This document shows, in pieces, positions 1-8,537 of a stretch of 64,000 bases of DNA. Location of the stretch: positions 1-64,000 of the forward strand of contig NZ_JAPYPS010000012.1 of assembly GCF_029937575.1 (NCBI RefSeq), given 5' to 3'. How positions within the stretch are numbered: the first letter of the stretch is position 1; each line of letters begins with the position of its first letter. Below the pieces are notes generated by a model. The model was not told where the DNA came from. It saw nothing but the letters and a program-made list of their open reading frames with translations, and ran no database searches. Source of the stretch: Nocardioides sp. (lineage in GTDB: Bacteria; Actinomycetota; Actinomycetes; Propionibacteriales; Nocardioidaceae). The translations under genes were made by a program, and so were the position numbers.

Positions 1-2
1 TC

Positions 3-1031
3 CTGTGGCAGCACCTGTTCTGGTTCTTCGGCCACCCGGAGGTCTACATCATCGCGCTCCCGTTCTTCGGGATCGTGACCGAGATCCTCCCGGTCTTCAG
101 CCGCAAGCCGATCTTCGGCTACGTCGGCCTGGTCGGGGCCACGCTCGGCATCGCGATCCTCTCGGTCGCCGTGTGGGCGCACCACATGTTCGTCACCGGC
201 GCGGTGAACCTGCCCTTCTTCTCCGGCATGACCTTCTTGATCGCGGTCCCGACGGGGGTGAAGTTCTTCAACTGGATCGGGACCATGTGGGGTGGATCGA
301 TTTCATTCGACACCCCTATGTTGTGGTCGATCGGGTTCCTCACCACCTTCCTGTTCGGTGGTCTCACCGGCGTCATCCTGGCCAGCCCGCCGCTGGACTT
401 CGCGATCTCGGACTCCTACTTCGTCGTCGCGCACTTCCACTACGTGGTCTTCGGCACCGTGGTGTTCGCGATGTTCGCCGGGTTCTACTTCTGGTGGCCG
501 AAGATGACCGGCCGGATGCTGGACGAACGTCTCGGCAAGGTGCACTTCTGGCTCCTGTTCGTCGGCTTCCACACCACCTTCCTGGTCCAGCACTGGCTCG
601 GGGTCGAGGGCATGCCGCGTCGCTACGCCGACTACCTGGAGAGCGACGGCTGGGCGGGTCTCAACCAGATCTCGACCATCGGCGCCTTCCTGCTCGGCGC
701 CTCGACGCTGCCGTTCCTCTACAACGTCTACATCTCGCGCCGCGCCCCCCTGGTGGAGGTCGACGACCCGTGGGGCTGGGGACGCTCGCTCGAGTGGGCC
801 ACCAGCTGCCCGCCGCCGCGGCACAACTTCCACTCCATCCCGCGGATCCGCTCGGAGTCGCCGGCCTTCGACCTGCACCACCCCGAGGTGGCGGCGATCG
901 AGCTGGACGACAACACGGCTGCACGCGACGGCAAGTTCGCCGACGCGCCCGACATGGATGGTCGCGACACGTTGCTCAAGGAGCGTATCGAGACCGAGAC
1001 CGACGCTGGCGAAGGAGACGAGACGCGATGA
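3..1031 (+). CDS. ctaD: Cytochrome c oxidase subunit I, 3' part (5' end outside window)
   Basis: This is the C-terminal part of the catalytic haem-copper oxidase subunit of the aa3 oxidase in the plasma membrane, which reduces O2 to water and pumps protons. The frame is open from the window edge and begins at the [14 protein letters not shown] motif, which holds a CuB histidine and the cross-linked Tyr. VWAHHMF supplies the other two CuB histidines, and HFHYVVFG gives the haem a3 and haem a ligands. Several membrane helices follow, then a hydrophilic C-tail. The stop overlaps the ctaF start as ATGA, so the two are translationally coupled. The identification is certain; only the 5' end is missing. 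Confidence 0.97.
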   Translation: MWQHLFWFFGHPEVYIIALPFFGIVTEILPVFSRKPIFGYVGLVGATLGIAILSVAVWAHHMFVTGAVNLPFFSGMTFLIAVPTGVKFFNWIGTMWGGSISFDTPMLWSIGFLTTFLFGGLTGVILASPPLDFAISDSYFVVAHFHYVVFGTVVFAMFAGFYFWWPKMTGRMLDERLGKVHFWLLFVGFHTTFLVQHWLGVEGMPRRYADYLESDGWAGLNQISTIGAFLLGASTLPFLYNVYISRRAPLVEVDDPWGWGRSLEWATSCPPPRHNFHSIPRIRSESPAFDLHHPEVAAIELDDNTAARDGKFADAPDMDGRDTLLKERIETETDAGEGDETR

Positions 1032-1462
1032 AGGCAGAAGCCTGGATCTTCGGGGTCACCACCGTCTTCCTGGTGCTCGTGACACCCGCCTACTGGTTGG
1101 TCACCGACAGCGACGGCAACGCCAACGTCGGCGGTGGCGGCGGTGACTGGACCGGCACGTCCGCGCTGGTGATGACCGGGCTGCTGACTCTGATGGTCAC
1201 GCTCTACCTGGGTTTCCACGCCAAGAAGATGGACGCCCGTCCCGAGGACCGCAAGGACGGCGAGATCGCCGACGGTGCCGGCGAGCTCGGGTTCTTCCCG
1301 CCGTACTCCTGGTGGCCCCTGTGGTGTGGCGCGACGCTGGCCACGCTCGTCTTCGGTGTCGCCATGGGTGCCTGGTGGCTCTTCGTCATCGGTGCTGCCC
1401 TCGGAGCGGTCGCGCTCAGCGGCCTGATCTTCGAGTTCTACCGGGGCGAGCACGCGCACTGA
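1028..1462 (+). CDS. ctaF: Cytochrome c oxidase subunit IV (actinobacterial type)
   Basis: 144-aa small subunit of the actinobacterial aa3 oxidase, which works inside the bcc-aa3 supercomplex. It begins MKAEAWIFG and has an N-terminal membrane helix, a Gly-rich loop (about residues 35-41), a second helix near 45-62, and two further hydrophobic segments after the PPYSWWPLW motif that is typical of the family. Start ATG 1028 overlaps the ctaD stop by 4 nt. The ctaD-ctaF order is the conserved actinobacterial arrangement. Confidence 0.93.
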   Translation: MKAEAWIFGVTTVFLVLVTPAYWLVTDSDGNANVGGGGGDWTGTSALVMTGLLTLMVTLYLGFHAKKMDARPEDRKDGEIADGAGELGFFPPYSWWPLWCGATLATLVFGVAMGAWWLFVIGAALGAVALSGLIFEFYRGEHAH

Positions 1463-1525
1463 TCCTCTGATCCAGACACGTGAGGCGCGCCCGGCTCGGA
1501 TATGGGGTCGCGACCACTCGTGACC

Positions 1526-1531
1526 TACCCT
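1526..1531 (+). promoter_or_regulatory. Possible -10 box of the L,D-transpeptidase gene
   Basis: TACCCT lies about 65 nt upstream of the ATG at 1598, in the 135-nt gap after ctaF. No convincing -35 is visible. Offered only as the best candidate. Confidence 0.3.
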
Positions 1532-1597
1532 TGACGATGAGGTCGTCGCGGTCCAGCCGGGCTCGGCGGCCGCACCGTCAACTTGGGGGAACACCAC

Positions 1598-2845
1598 ATG
1601 TTCGTGTCGAGATCGAGGCGTCTGGTCGCTCTGGTCGCCGTGGCCGCGCTGGCTTCCGCAGGCCTTGCCGCCTGCAGCCCCGACACTCCCGGTAGCAGCC
1701 CGGGCGCCAGTGACGGATCCTCGCCCGGTGGCGGCGACGGGGTCGCCCAGGCGGGCTCGGGCAGCGGCTCCGAGGGGGCCACCGAGATCGTCAAGCCGGT
1801 CCTCAGCTCCAACGTCAGCCGCGGAGAGTCGGGGGTGCCCGTCTCGACTTTGGTCTCGGTGGCGGTGGAGGACGGCTCGCTCTCCTCGGTGAAGGTCACC
1901 TCCAGCGCCGGACAGGTGGCTGGTTCGATGAGCAGCGACGGGATCTCCTGGACGGCCGAGGAGCGTCTTGAGCCCGCGACGACCTACACCGTCGCCGCCG
2001 TCGCCCAGGGCGCCCAGGAGGGCTCCCAGGCCCGTCGCAAGACCACTTTCACCACCCAGGACCTCTCGCTGTCCGAGCAGACCTATGCCTCGATCGCCCC
2101 GCTCCAGGGCGAGACCGTCGGGGTCGGCATGCCGGTGATCGTGACCTTCGACATCCCGGTCCGCAACAAGGCCGAGTTCGAGAAGCACATGACCGTCAGC
2201 TCCGCCCCGCAGCAGACCGGCGCATGGCACTGGCTCAGTGACACCGAGGCGCACTGGCGCCCCAAGACCTACTGGAAGGCCGGCACCGAGGTCGCGGTCG
2301 ACGTCGACGTCAACGGTGTCGACGCAGGCAACGGGATCTACGGCCAGATGGACCGCGACATCGACTTCAAGATCGGCGACGCCAACATCTACAAGGTCAA
2401 CGCCAAGACTCACCAGATGAAGGTCCTCAGCAACGGCAAGGTGCTGCGCACCATCCCGATCACGACCGGCAAGGCGGGCTTCACGACGCGTTCCGGCACC
2501 AAGGTGATCATCGAGAAGTTCGAGTCCAAGCGGATGAACTCCGAGACCGTCGGGATCACCGGCTCCGAGGCCTACGACATCGACGACGTGCAGTACGCGA
2601 TGCGACTGACCTACTCCGGCGAGTTCATCCACGCCGCGCCGTGGTCGGTCGGCTCGCAGGGCAACGCCAACGTCTCGCACGGCTGCACCGGCATGAGCAC
2701 CGAGCAGGCCCGCTGGCTCTACGGCATCAGCAAGCGCGGTGACGTCGTCGAGTACACCGGCACCGACCGCCCGATGACCTTCACCAACGGCTACGGCGAC
2801 TGGAACCAGTCCTTCACCCAGTTCGCCAAGGGCTCGGCCCTCTGA
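1598..2845 (+). CDS. Lipoprotein L,D-transpeptidase (YkuD domain with Ig-like domains)
   Basis: 415-aa exported enzyme that forms 3-3 cross-links in peptidoglycan. The signal peptide ends in a lipobox (LAAC, Cys near residue 26), so it should be a membrane-anchored lipoprotein. A Ser/Gly-rich linker is followed by two Ig-like segments (about 55-245) as in mycobacterial Ldt proteins, and a C-terminal YkuD domain whose catalytic signature reads SHGCTGMS, with the upstream His in the FIHAAPW stretch. I chose ATG 1598 because GGGGGA precedes it by about 7 nt; an in-frame TTG at 1583 would add MGEHH before the signal peptide. The stop codon lies at the edge of a tandem palindromic repeat. Confidence 0.92.
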   Translation: MFVSRSRRLVALVAVAALASAGLAACSPDTPGSSPGASDGSSPGGGDGVAQAGSGSGSEGATEIVKPVLSSNVSRGESGVPVSTLVSVAVEDGSLSSVKVTSSAGQVAGSMSSDGISWTAEERLEPATTYTVAAVAQGAQEGSQARRKTTFTTQDLSLSEQTYASIAPLQGETVGVGMPVIVTFDIPVRNKAEFEKHMTVSSAPQQTGAWHWLSDTEAHWRPKTYWKAGTEVAVDVDVNGVDAGNGIYGQMDRDIDFKIGDANIYKVNAKTHQMKVLSNGKVLRTIPITTGKAGFTTRSGTKVIIEKFESKRMNSETVGITGSEAYDIDDVQYAMRLTYSGEFIHAAPWSVGSQGNANVSHGCTGMSTEQARWLYGISKRGDVVEYTGTDRPMTFTNGYGDWNQSFTQFAKGSAL

Positions 2846-2921
2846 TTCGCGCTGACCCGTCTGCCATGTGTGACGGGTCGACCTGATTCGCGCTGACCCG
2901 TCTGCCATGTGTGACGGGTCG
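2842..2921. repeat. Tandem pair of 39-nt palindrome-bearing repeats
   Basis: Two identical 39-nt units at 2842-2880 and 2883-2921, period 41. Each carries an inverted repeat GACCCGTC (2854-2861; 2895-2902) and GACGGGTC (2872-2879; 2913-2920) around a 10-nt loop. The first unit starts one base before the stop codon of the L,D-transpeptidase. The hairpins could act as a tandem terminator, although no T-run follows. A related, longer palindrome lies at 3989-4026. Confidence 0.85.
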
Positions 2922-2969
2922 GCGGTGCCTGTGGAGGAGCAGGTGCACCGGGGCGGTCTGGAGTGAATC

Positions 2970-3923
2970 ATGGCGCCCATGCCTCGTCCCTTGACCGACG
3001 CCCAGCTGCTCGATCTCGTCGCGCTTCTGCCCGCGGAGCGTCCGTTCACCAGCGAGGAGGCGGACAGCCGGGGGGTGGTCAACCACCACCGGCGCCATCT
3101 GGTGAGCCGCGGGTTGCTGCAGCGTCCGGTCCGCGGTGTCTTCCACCTGGCCGCCCTGCCCGACACCTTGCAGCTGCGCGTGGAGGTGCTGCGGTTGCTG
3201 GTGCCCTCGGACTGCGTCGTCACCGACCGTACGGCGGCCTGGCTGTGGGGTGCCCCGACCGTGCTGGCACCCGGCGACCACCTGGCGGTGCCGCACATCT
3301 CTGTCTTCGCGCCCCCGGGGCGGCGGCTGCGCAACGGCCTGGTGGCCAGCGGCGAGCGTCGCCTGCTGGGGTGCGACGTCGCGACTGTCCACGACGTACG
3401 CGTGACCACGCCGCTCCGGACCGCCTGCGACCTGGGCAGGTTGCTGCACCGCGACCAGGCACTCGGGTCGATGGACATGCTGGCCGGTCTGCGGCGGTTC
3501 AGTGTGGACGAGCTCGTCGAGGAGCTCACCCGCTTCCGCGGATACCGGGGCATCGTTCAGGCACGCCTCCTGGCGCCCCTGGTCGACGCTCGCTCCGAGT
3601 CCCTGTGGGAGAGCGTCCTCCGGCTGCGCTGGTACGACGCCGGACTCCCGCGCCCCGAGTGCCAGGTCGAGATCGAGGCGCCCTACGGCAGCTACTTCCT
3701 GGACATCGGGCTGCCGGACCTCCGCTTCGGTGCCGAGTACGACGGCGAGGAGGCGCACGGGCCGGAGCGGGAGCAGCACGACACCGAGCGTCGGGCATGG
3801 GCACGTCAGTACGGCGGTTGGTCGCTGGTGGTGGCCCGTAGCCACAACGTCATCGGGCGGCACCAGGACATCGAGCAGACCCTGCGTCGGCAGTTCGCTC
3901 TCCACCAGTCCCAGGCCGCCTGA
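2970..3923 (+). CDS. AbiEi-antitoxin-like / DUF559-type protein
   Basis: 317-aa cytoplasmic protein of a class common in high-GC actinobacteria. The N-terminal third (residues 1-60) resembles the winged-helix region of AbiEi-type antitoxins. The C-terminal part (about 225-300) has a Vsr/DUF559-like nuclease fold signature: LDIGLPDLRFGAEYDGEEAH, then ERRAWARQYGGW. The acidic residues of FGAEYDG would be the metal-binding core. No AbiEii toxin partner adjoins it, so a toxin-antitoxin role is not supported and its function is unknown. GGAG about 8 nt before ATG 2970 supports this start; an alternative ATG lies at 2979. It is flanked on both sides by copies of the GACCCGTC palindrome. Confidence 0.8.
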   Translation: MAPMPRPLTDAQLLDLVALLPAERPFTSEEADSRGVVNHHRRHLVSRGLLQRPVRGVFHLAALPDTLQLRVEVLRLLVPSDCVVTDRTAAWLWGAPTVLAPGDHLAVPHISVFAPPGRRLRNGLVASGERRLLGCDVATVHDVRVTTPLRTACDLGRLLHRDQALGSMDMLAGLRRFSVDELVEELTRFRGYRGIVQARLLAPLVDARSESLWESVLRLRWYDAGLPRPECQVEIEAPYGSYFLDIGLPDLRFGAEYDGEEAHGPEREQHDTERRAWARQYGGWSLVVARSHNVIGRHQDIEQTLRRQFALHQSQAA

Positions 3924-3988
3924 CGCCACGACGAGCGCCTGTCCACCGGGCTGAATTAGCCCGAAGAGTGACCACTACCCTCCAAAAT

Positions 3989-4026
3989 CGCGTCGACCCG
4001 TCACACATGTGTGACGGGTCGACGCG
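3989..4026. terminator. Perfect 38-bp palindrome between convergent genes
   Basis: A perfect, loop-less 38-bp palindrome centred on CATG (4007/4008), outer arm CGCGTCGACCCGTC. It lies between a plus-strand gene ending at 3923 and qcrB ending at 4033 on the minus strand, so a bidirectional intrinsic terminator is the natural reading. Its core GACCCGTC...CATGTGTGACGGGTCGAC is shared with the tandem units at 2842-2921. Confidence 0.75.
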
Positions 4027-4032
4027 GGTGGA

Positions 4033-5787
4033 TCAGTGGTCGTCGGGACGAAGGTTCTCGCCCTCGACGGCGTGGTGGCCGTCGAACTGGTGACCGTCGG
4101 CCGAGTGGCCGTCCAGCGCCGCGGTGAGTGCGTGCTCGTGCTCGGCGTGGTGGTGCGCCTCCTCGAGCTCGGCGGCCGTGGGCTTCTGGACGTTGTCGGC
4201 GTACATCAGCGTCGAGAGCTTGCTGCGGATCCCGTCCAGCCGGCCACCGGGAGCGGCGACGCCGTTCTCGTCGGTCGTGGCGGTCGGGGTCCACGGCACC
4301 TCGCGATCACGCGCGGTGAGGGTGTAGGCCTGGGCCTCGCTGATCGGGAGGTGCCGCTCGCTGTAGCCGCCCTCGGCCGAGCGCATGATGATGCCGGTCT
4401 CGTAGCCGTGCAGCAGCTTGCCCTCGTCGTGGCGCTGCAAAGAGATGCACCAGCGTCGCGTGATGTAGAAGGCGATCGCCGGTCCGATGAAGACGGCACC
4501 GCGCAGGAAGTAGGTGATCTGGTTGATGCTCAGATCCAACTTGATGGCGATGATGTCGTTGCCGCCGGCGGCCCAGGCAAGGCCGTAGAAGGTCATCAGG
4601 GAGACCATCACGGCGGTGCGGGTCGGGGCGTTGCGCGGGCGCTCCAGGAGGTGGTGCTCGCGCTTGTCACCAGTGATCCAGGCCTCGATGAAGGGGAGCA
4701 GGATCAAGATGGTGAGCATCAGCGGCGGGATGATCAGGATCGGGAGCATGATGTTCCACGAGATCGGCTCCCCGAACAGCGTGGTCTCCCAGCCCGGAAT
4801 GATCCGCAGCAGTCCGTCGGGCCAGCCCATGTACCAGTCGGGCTGGGAGCCGGCGGTGACCTTGGTCGGGTCGTAGGGCCCGAACTTCCAGACCGGGTTG
4901 ATGGTCAGCAGGCCACCCATCAGGGCGGTGGCGCCGAAGACGATGAAGAAGAACCCGCCGGCCTTGGCGGCGTACACGGGGAGCATCGGGAAGCCGACGA
5001 CGTTCTCCTCGGTGCGGCCGGGCCCGGGCCACTGCGTGTGCTTGTGGTAGACGAGCAGCAGCATGTGGGCTGCGATCAGCCCCAGCAGCAGACCCGGGAT
5101 GAGCAGGATGTGGATGGTGTAGAGGCGCGGGATGATCGAGTCGCCGGGGAACTCGCCGCCGAAGAGGAAGAACGACATGTAGGAGCCCACCACGGGGGTG
5201 GCCTTCAGGAAGCCGTCGGCGGCGCGGACGCCGGTGCCGGAGAGCAGGTCGTCGGGCAGCGAGTATCCGGTGAAGCCCTCGAGGGTGCCGAGCAGGAGCA
5301 GCAGGCAGCCGATGACCCAGTTGAGCTCGCGCGGCTTGCGGAAGGCGCCGGTGAAGTAGACGCGCATCATGTGGATCATCATCGAGGCGATGAAGATCAT
5401 CGCCGCCCAGTGGTGCATCTGCCGCATCAGCAGGCCGCCGCGGACGTCGAAGGAGATGTCCAGGGTCGAGGCCATCGAGCGCGACATCTCGACACCGCGC
5501 AGCGGGTCGTAGGAGCCCTGGTAGTCGATCTCGGCCATGCTCGGGTCGAAGAAGAGCGTGAGGAACACGCCGGTCAGGAGCAGGACGACGAAGCTCCACA
5601 GCGCGATCTCGCCGAGCATGAAGGACCAGTGGTCGGGGAAGACCTTGCGCAGGTTCTTCTTCATCATGGTGCCGAGGCCGAGTCGCTCGTCGGCCCAGTT
5701 GGCCACGGCTCCCGCCTTGGCCGGCTTCTTCGGGGTCGCAGCGTTCGTGGTGTTGCTGTCGGCGACCCGACTGGTGTCGATGCTCAT
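4033..5787 (-). CDS. qcrB: Cytochrome bc1 complex cytochrome b subunit
   Basis: 584-aa membrane subunit of the actinobacterial menaquinol:cytochrome c reductase, the quinol-oxidising haem b core of the bcc-aa3 supercomplex. Paired haem histidines are seen in MHHWAAMIFIASMMIHMM and in HILLIPGLL...AAHMLLLVYHKH. About eight helices are followed by a long cytoplasmic C-terminal extension (from about residue 420). The last 40 residues contain ten histidines, which is unusual. Start ATG 5787 overlaps the qcrA stop (ATGA); an upstream in-frame start at 5802 would lie inside qcrA. It is last in ctaE-qcrC-qcrA-qcrB and ends 6 nt from the 38-bp palindrome. Confidence 0.96.
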   Translation of the reverse strand: MSIDTSRVADSNTTNAATPKKPAKAGAVANWADERLGLGTMMKKNLRKVFPDHWSFMLGEIALWSFVVLLLTGVFLTLFFDPSMAEIDYQGSYDPLRGVEMSRSMASTLDISFDVRGGLLMRQMHHWAAMIFIASMMIHMMRVYFTGAFRKPRELNWVIGCLLLLLGTLEGFTGYSLPDDLLSGTGVRAADGFLKATPVVGSYMSFFLFGGEFPGDSIIPRLYTIHILLIPGLLLGLIAAHMLLLVYHKHTQWPGPGRTEENVVGFPMLPVYAAKAGGFFFIVFGATALMGGLLTINPVWKFGPYDPTKVTAGSQPDWYMGWPDGLLRIIPGWETTLFGEPISWNIMLPILIIPPLMLTILILLPFIEAWITGDKREHHLLERPRNAPTRTAVMVSLMTFYGLAWAAGGNDIIAIKLDLSINQITYFLRGAVFIGPAIAFYITRRWCISLQRHDEGKLLHGYETGIIMRSAEGGYSERHLPISEAQAYTLTARDREVPWTPTATTDENGVAAPGGRLDGIRSKLSTLMYADNVQKPTAAELEEAHHHAEHEHALTAALDGHSADGHQFDGHHAVEGENLRPDDH

Positions 5788-6839
5788 TCGCCACGCCCCC
5801 AATAGCTCGGTCCGACGGGTTCGGTGAAGTCGCTCTGGGCGACCAGGAAACCTTCGGAGTCCACCGCCAGCGGCAGCTGCGGAAGCGGTCGAGCGGCAGG
5901 CCCGAACACGACCCTAGCCGAGTCGGCGAGATCGAAAGTAGATTGATGACAGGGGCACAGCACGTGGTGCGTGGTGCGCTCGTACAAGGAGATCGGGCAC
6001 CCGACGTGCGAGCAGATCTTCGAGTAGCAGACGATCCCCTCGACCGACCAGTCGTCGCGGCCGGGGCCGGGGGTGATCTCGTCGGGCTCCATCCGTACGA
6101 CGATGACCGGCGCCTTGGCCTTCTGGGCCTGCAGGTCGACGCCCTCGAGGTCGAAGAGACCGTCGGGTACGGCGTTGACCAAGTCACCGATCTGCAGGTC
6201 AGCGGCCCGGATCGGGGTGCCGACGACGTCGCGCACGACGCGGACGCCCTGCTTCCAGATGGTGTGCTCGAGACCCTTGCCCTCTTCCTCGTCCTCGACC
6301 TGTCCGGGGGTCGGGCCGAGGTCGCGCAGCAGCACGATGGGGGCCAGTGCGATGACGCCGATGGCACCGAAGAGCGAGTTGCGGATCAGGGGGCGGCGAG
6401 CGATGCCGGACTCCTCGAGACCGTCACCGAGTGCGGCGATGGTGACCTCACGGTCCTCGTCGGAGGAGCGCGCCGGGTGACGCATCTCGACGATCTCGTG
6501 GTCGGCCATCAGCTTGCGGGCCCACTGGATGATCCCGATACCGATACAAAGCAGAGCCAGGCCGAGCGTCGAGCCCAGGGCGACGGTCGAGGCGCCGAGC
6601 CCGGCGCCGACGTCCCAGTTGTCCCCGACCTTGAAGACGAAGTAGGAGACGAAGAAGAGGATCGTGAAGACCGCGGAGAGAGCGAAGAGACCGGCCACCT
6701 GGCGCTCGGCGCGCTTGGCGAGTCGCTCGTCGACGTCGGTGGGACGCCACGTGTGGGCCGGCAGGCCCGGGTCGGCGATGGGCTCGGCCGGCGTGGCCAG
6801 CTCCCCGCCGGAGGCCTGGTCGTGGGGCTTGATGCTCAC
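5784..6839 (-). CDS. qcrA: Cytochrome bc1 complex Rieske iron-sulfur subunit
   Basis: 351-aa Rieske protein that passes electrons from menaquinol to the dihaem cytochrome QcrC. It has the extended actinobacterial form with three membrane helices (near residues 49-70, 82-108 and 156-178). The C-terminal Rieske domain binds the 2Fe-2S cluster through CSHVGC and CPCHQS, with the structural disulfide Cys residues present. The start is GTG 6839, overlapping the qcrC stop as GTGA, and the 3' end overlaps qcrB as ATGA, so all three qcr genes are coupled. Confidence 0.96.
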   Translation of the reverse strand: MSIKPHDQASGGELATPAEPIADPGLPAHTWRPTDVDERLAKRAERQVAGLFALSAVFTILFFVSYFVFKVGDNWDVGAGLGASTVALGSTLGLALLCIGIGIIQWARKLMADHEIVEMRHPARSSDEDREVTIAALGDGLEESGIARRPLIRNSLFGAIGVIALAPIVLLRDLGPTPGQVEDEEEGKGLEHTIWKQGVRVVRDVVGTPIRAADLQIGDLVNAVPDGLFDLEGVDLQAQKAKAPVIVVRMEPDEITPGPGRDDWSVEGIVCYSKICSHVGCPISLYERTTHHVLCPCHQSTFDLADSARVVFGPAARPLPQLPLAVDSEGFLVAQSDFTEPVGPSYWGRGE

Positions 6840-7744
6840 GTGAGTTCTCCCTGCTCAACGATGGCGCCGGGCTTGGACTTGGTGGTGCGCGTCGTGTGGG
6901 CGGCGATCCAGATCGCGAAGCCCAGCAGGCCGCCGATGCCCACGACCCAGGCGAACAGACCCTCGGCCACCGGGCCGAGCGCACCGAGGCCGAAGCCGCC
7001 GTACGTCGGCTGCTCCTCGAGGGTGCGGATGTAGGCGATGACGTCGCGCTTCTCGTCGGGCGTGAGGTTGCCGTTGGAGAAGGTCGGCATCGACTGCGGT
7101 CCGGTCAGCAGCGCCTCGTAGATGTACTTCGAGTCGACGTCGAGGATCGAGGGAGCGAAGCCACCACGCGGCATGGCGCCGCCGGAGCCGGAGAAGTTGT
7201 GGCAGGCGGTGCAGTTGGTCAGGAAGATCTGCCCACCGCGGGAGATGGCTGCCTCTCGGTCGAAGGCAGAGCCGTCCTCGTTGGTCTCGGGCAGCGTGTA
7301 GTCGGCCTCGGTCGGGATCGCGGGACCGGTGCCGAGGGAGTCGACGTAGGCCGCGAGCTGGCGGATCTCCTCGTCGGTGTAGATCGCCGGCTTGCGGACG
7401 GCCTGCTGACCCGGCTGGGCCAGCGGCATCCGGCCGGTGCCGACCTGGAAGTCGACCGAGGCGGCGCCGACGTCGGTGAGCGCGGGGCCGTACTGCGTGC
7501 CGTTCTCCGTGAGGACGCCCTCACCGTTCTGGCCGTGGCAGAACGAGCAGCCGTTGATGAACAGCTCCTTGCCCGACTGGATGTCCTCCGCGGTGGTGCT
7601 GGTCTCGTCGGCCTGGGCGCCGGGTGAGAACGCGGAGTACAGGCCGCCGGTGAGGAGCAGGCCGAGTAGCAGGACCACGAGCCCGGCCAGCGGTGCCCGG
7701 CGGTGCCGGGAGAGCCGTCCGGCGGAGCGGTTCAGGAAGCGCAC
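6836..7744 (-). CDS. qcrC: Cytochrome bc1 complex dihaem cytochrome c subunit
   Basis: 302-aa dihaem cytochrome c, which takes the place of a soluble cytochrome c and wires QcrA to the oxidase CuA centre. An N-terminal helix (about residues 18-38) anchors the protein, followed by two cytochrome c domains with haem motifs CSFCH and CTACH and Met ligand candidates downstream of each, then a C-terminal helix (VAEGLFAWVVGIGGLLGFAI). Start GTG 7744 is supported by AAGGGA about 8 nt upstream. It lies 53 nt after ctaE. Confidence 0.95.
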   Translation of the reverse strand: MRFLNRSAGRLSRHRRAPLAGLVVLLLGLLLTGGLYSAFSPGAQADETSTTAEDIQSGKELFINGCSFCHGQNGEGVLTENGTQYGPALTDVGAASVDFQVGTGRMPLAQPGQQAVRKPAIYTDEEIRQLAAYVDSLGTGPAIPTEADYTLPETNEDGSAFDREAAISRGGQIFLTNCTACHNFSGSGGAMPRGGFAPSILDVDSKYIYEALLTGPQSMPTFSNGNLTPDEKRDVIAYIRTLEEQPTYGGFGLGALGPVAEGLFAWVVGIGGLLGFAIWIAAHTTRTTKSKPGAIVEQGELT

Positions 7745-7797
7745 GTATCTGATCCCTTGGATTGCAGGAGCTGGGCGAGTGGAGCGGTGGCGATCGG

Positions 7798-8463
7798 CTA
7801 CTTGATGATGTAGATCGTGGCGAACAGCCCGATCCACACCACGTCGACGAAGTGCCAGTAGTAGGAGACGACGATGGCGCTCACCGCCTGCTCGTGGGTG
7901 AACTTGCGGGCCATGTAGGTGCGCCCGAGCACGAAGAGGAAGGCGATCAGCCCGCCGGTGACGTGCAGGCCGTGGAAACCGGTGGTCAGGTAGAACATCG
8001 AGCCGTACGCCGTGGAGGTGTCGCCCGCGCCGCCGTCGCCGCCCATCGTGATGCCCTCGTGGACCAGCTCGGCGTACTCCAGGGCCTGGCCACCGATGAA
8101 GACCGCGCCCATGACGTAGGTGAGGATGAACCACTCGCGCAGACCCCACTTGCGGAAGTCCAGGAGACCTCCGGAGCGACCGACCTGGCCGCGCTCGGCG
8201 GCGAAGACGCCGAGCTGGCAGGTCAGCGACGACAGCACCAGGATCGTGGTGTTGGCCGCGGCGAAGGGCACGTTGAGCGCCTCGGTGCTGTCGGCCCACA
8301 GACCCGGGCTGACCGACCGGATCGTGAAGTAGGAGGCGAACAGGGCCGCGAAGAACATCAGCTCACTCGAGAGCCAGATGATCGTGCCGACCGCAACCAT
8401 GCTCGGGCGGTCGTGATGCCCGTGCAGTCGGGAGGCCGGAATAGGAGCTGTCGTCGTTGCCAC
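7798..8463 (-). CDS. ctaE: Cytochrome c oxidase subunit III
   Basis: 221-aa subunit III of the aa3 oxidase, an integral membrane protein that stabilises the catalytic core and binds lipid. About five helices are seen, with family stretches [26 protein letters not shown] and [15 protein letters not shown] near the C-terminus. It heads the ctaE-qcrCAB operon and diverges from the CtaG-type gene across a 74-nt gap, which must hold both promoters. Confidence 0.95.
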   Translation of the reverse strand: MATTTAPIPASRLHGHHDRPSMVAVGTIIWLSSELMFFAALFASYFTIRSVSPGLWADSTEALNVPFAAANTTILVLSSLTCQLGVFAAERGQVGRSGGLLDFRKWGLREWFILTYVMGAVFIGGQALEYAELVHEGITMGGDGGAGDTSTAYGSMFYLTTGFHGLHVTGGLIAFLFVLGRTYMARKFTHEQAVSAIVVSYYWHFVDVVWIGLFATIYIIK

Positions 8464-8524
8464 GGAGACATTATGGCGTGCACTTCGGTGGAGGGCACCC
8501 CGACCCCCACGTGTTGGGTCGACC

Positions 8525-8530
8525 TATCGT
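8525..8530 (+). promoter_or_regulatory. -10 box, leaderless start of the CtaG-type gene
   Basis: TATCGT followed 7 nt later by GTG 8538. This spacing places the transcription start on the start codon and selects 8538 over the nearby in-frame GTGs at 8529 and 8532. Confidence 0.55.
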
Positions 8531-8537
8531 GGTGCTC

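Noticed and set aside
2842..2921. Two identical 39-nt units considered as a CRISPR remnant.
   Set aside because: Only two units with a 2-nt gap, no spacers, and a strong internal palindrome. No cas genes nearby.
728..3553. A long minus-strand open frame (about 941 codons) opposite ctaD, ctaF and the L,D-transpeptidase.
   Set aside because: It is a product of high G+C third-position bias. It reads as low-complexity Arg/Gly/Val text with no family pattern and lies over strong plus-strand genes.
2970..3923. Toxin-antitoxin function for the AbiEi-like protein.
   Set aside because: No AbiEii-type toxin or other partner gene adjoins, and the C-terminal part looks like a DUF559 nuclease fold instead.
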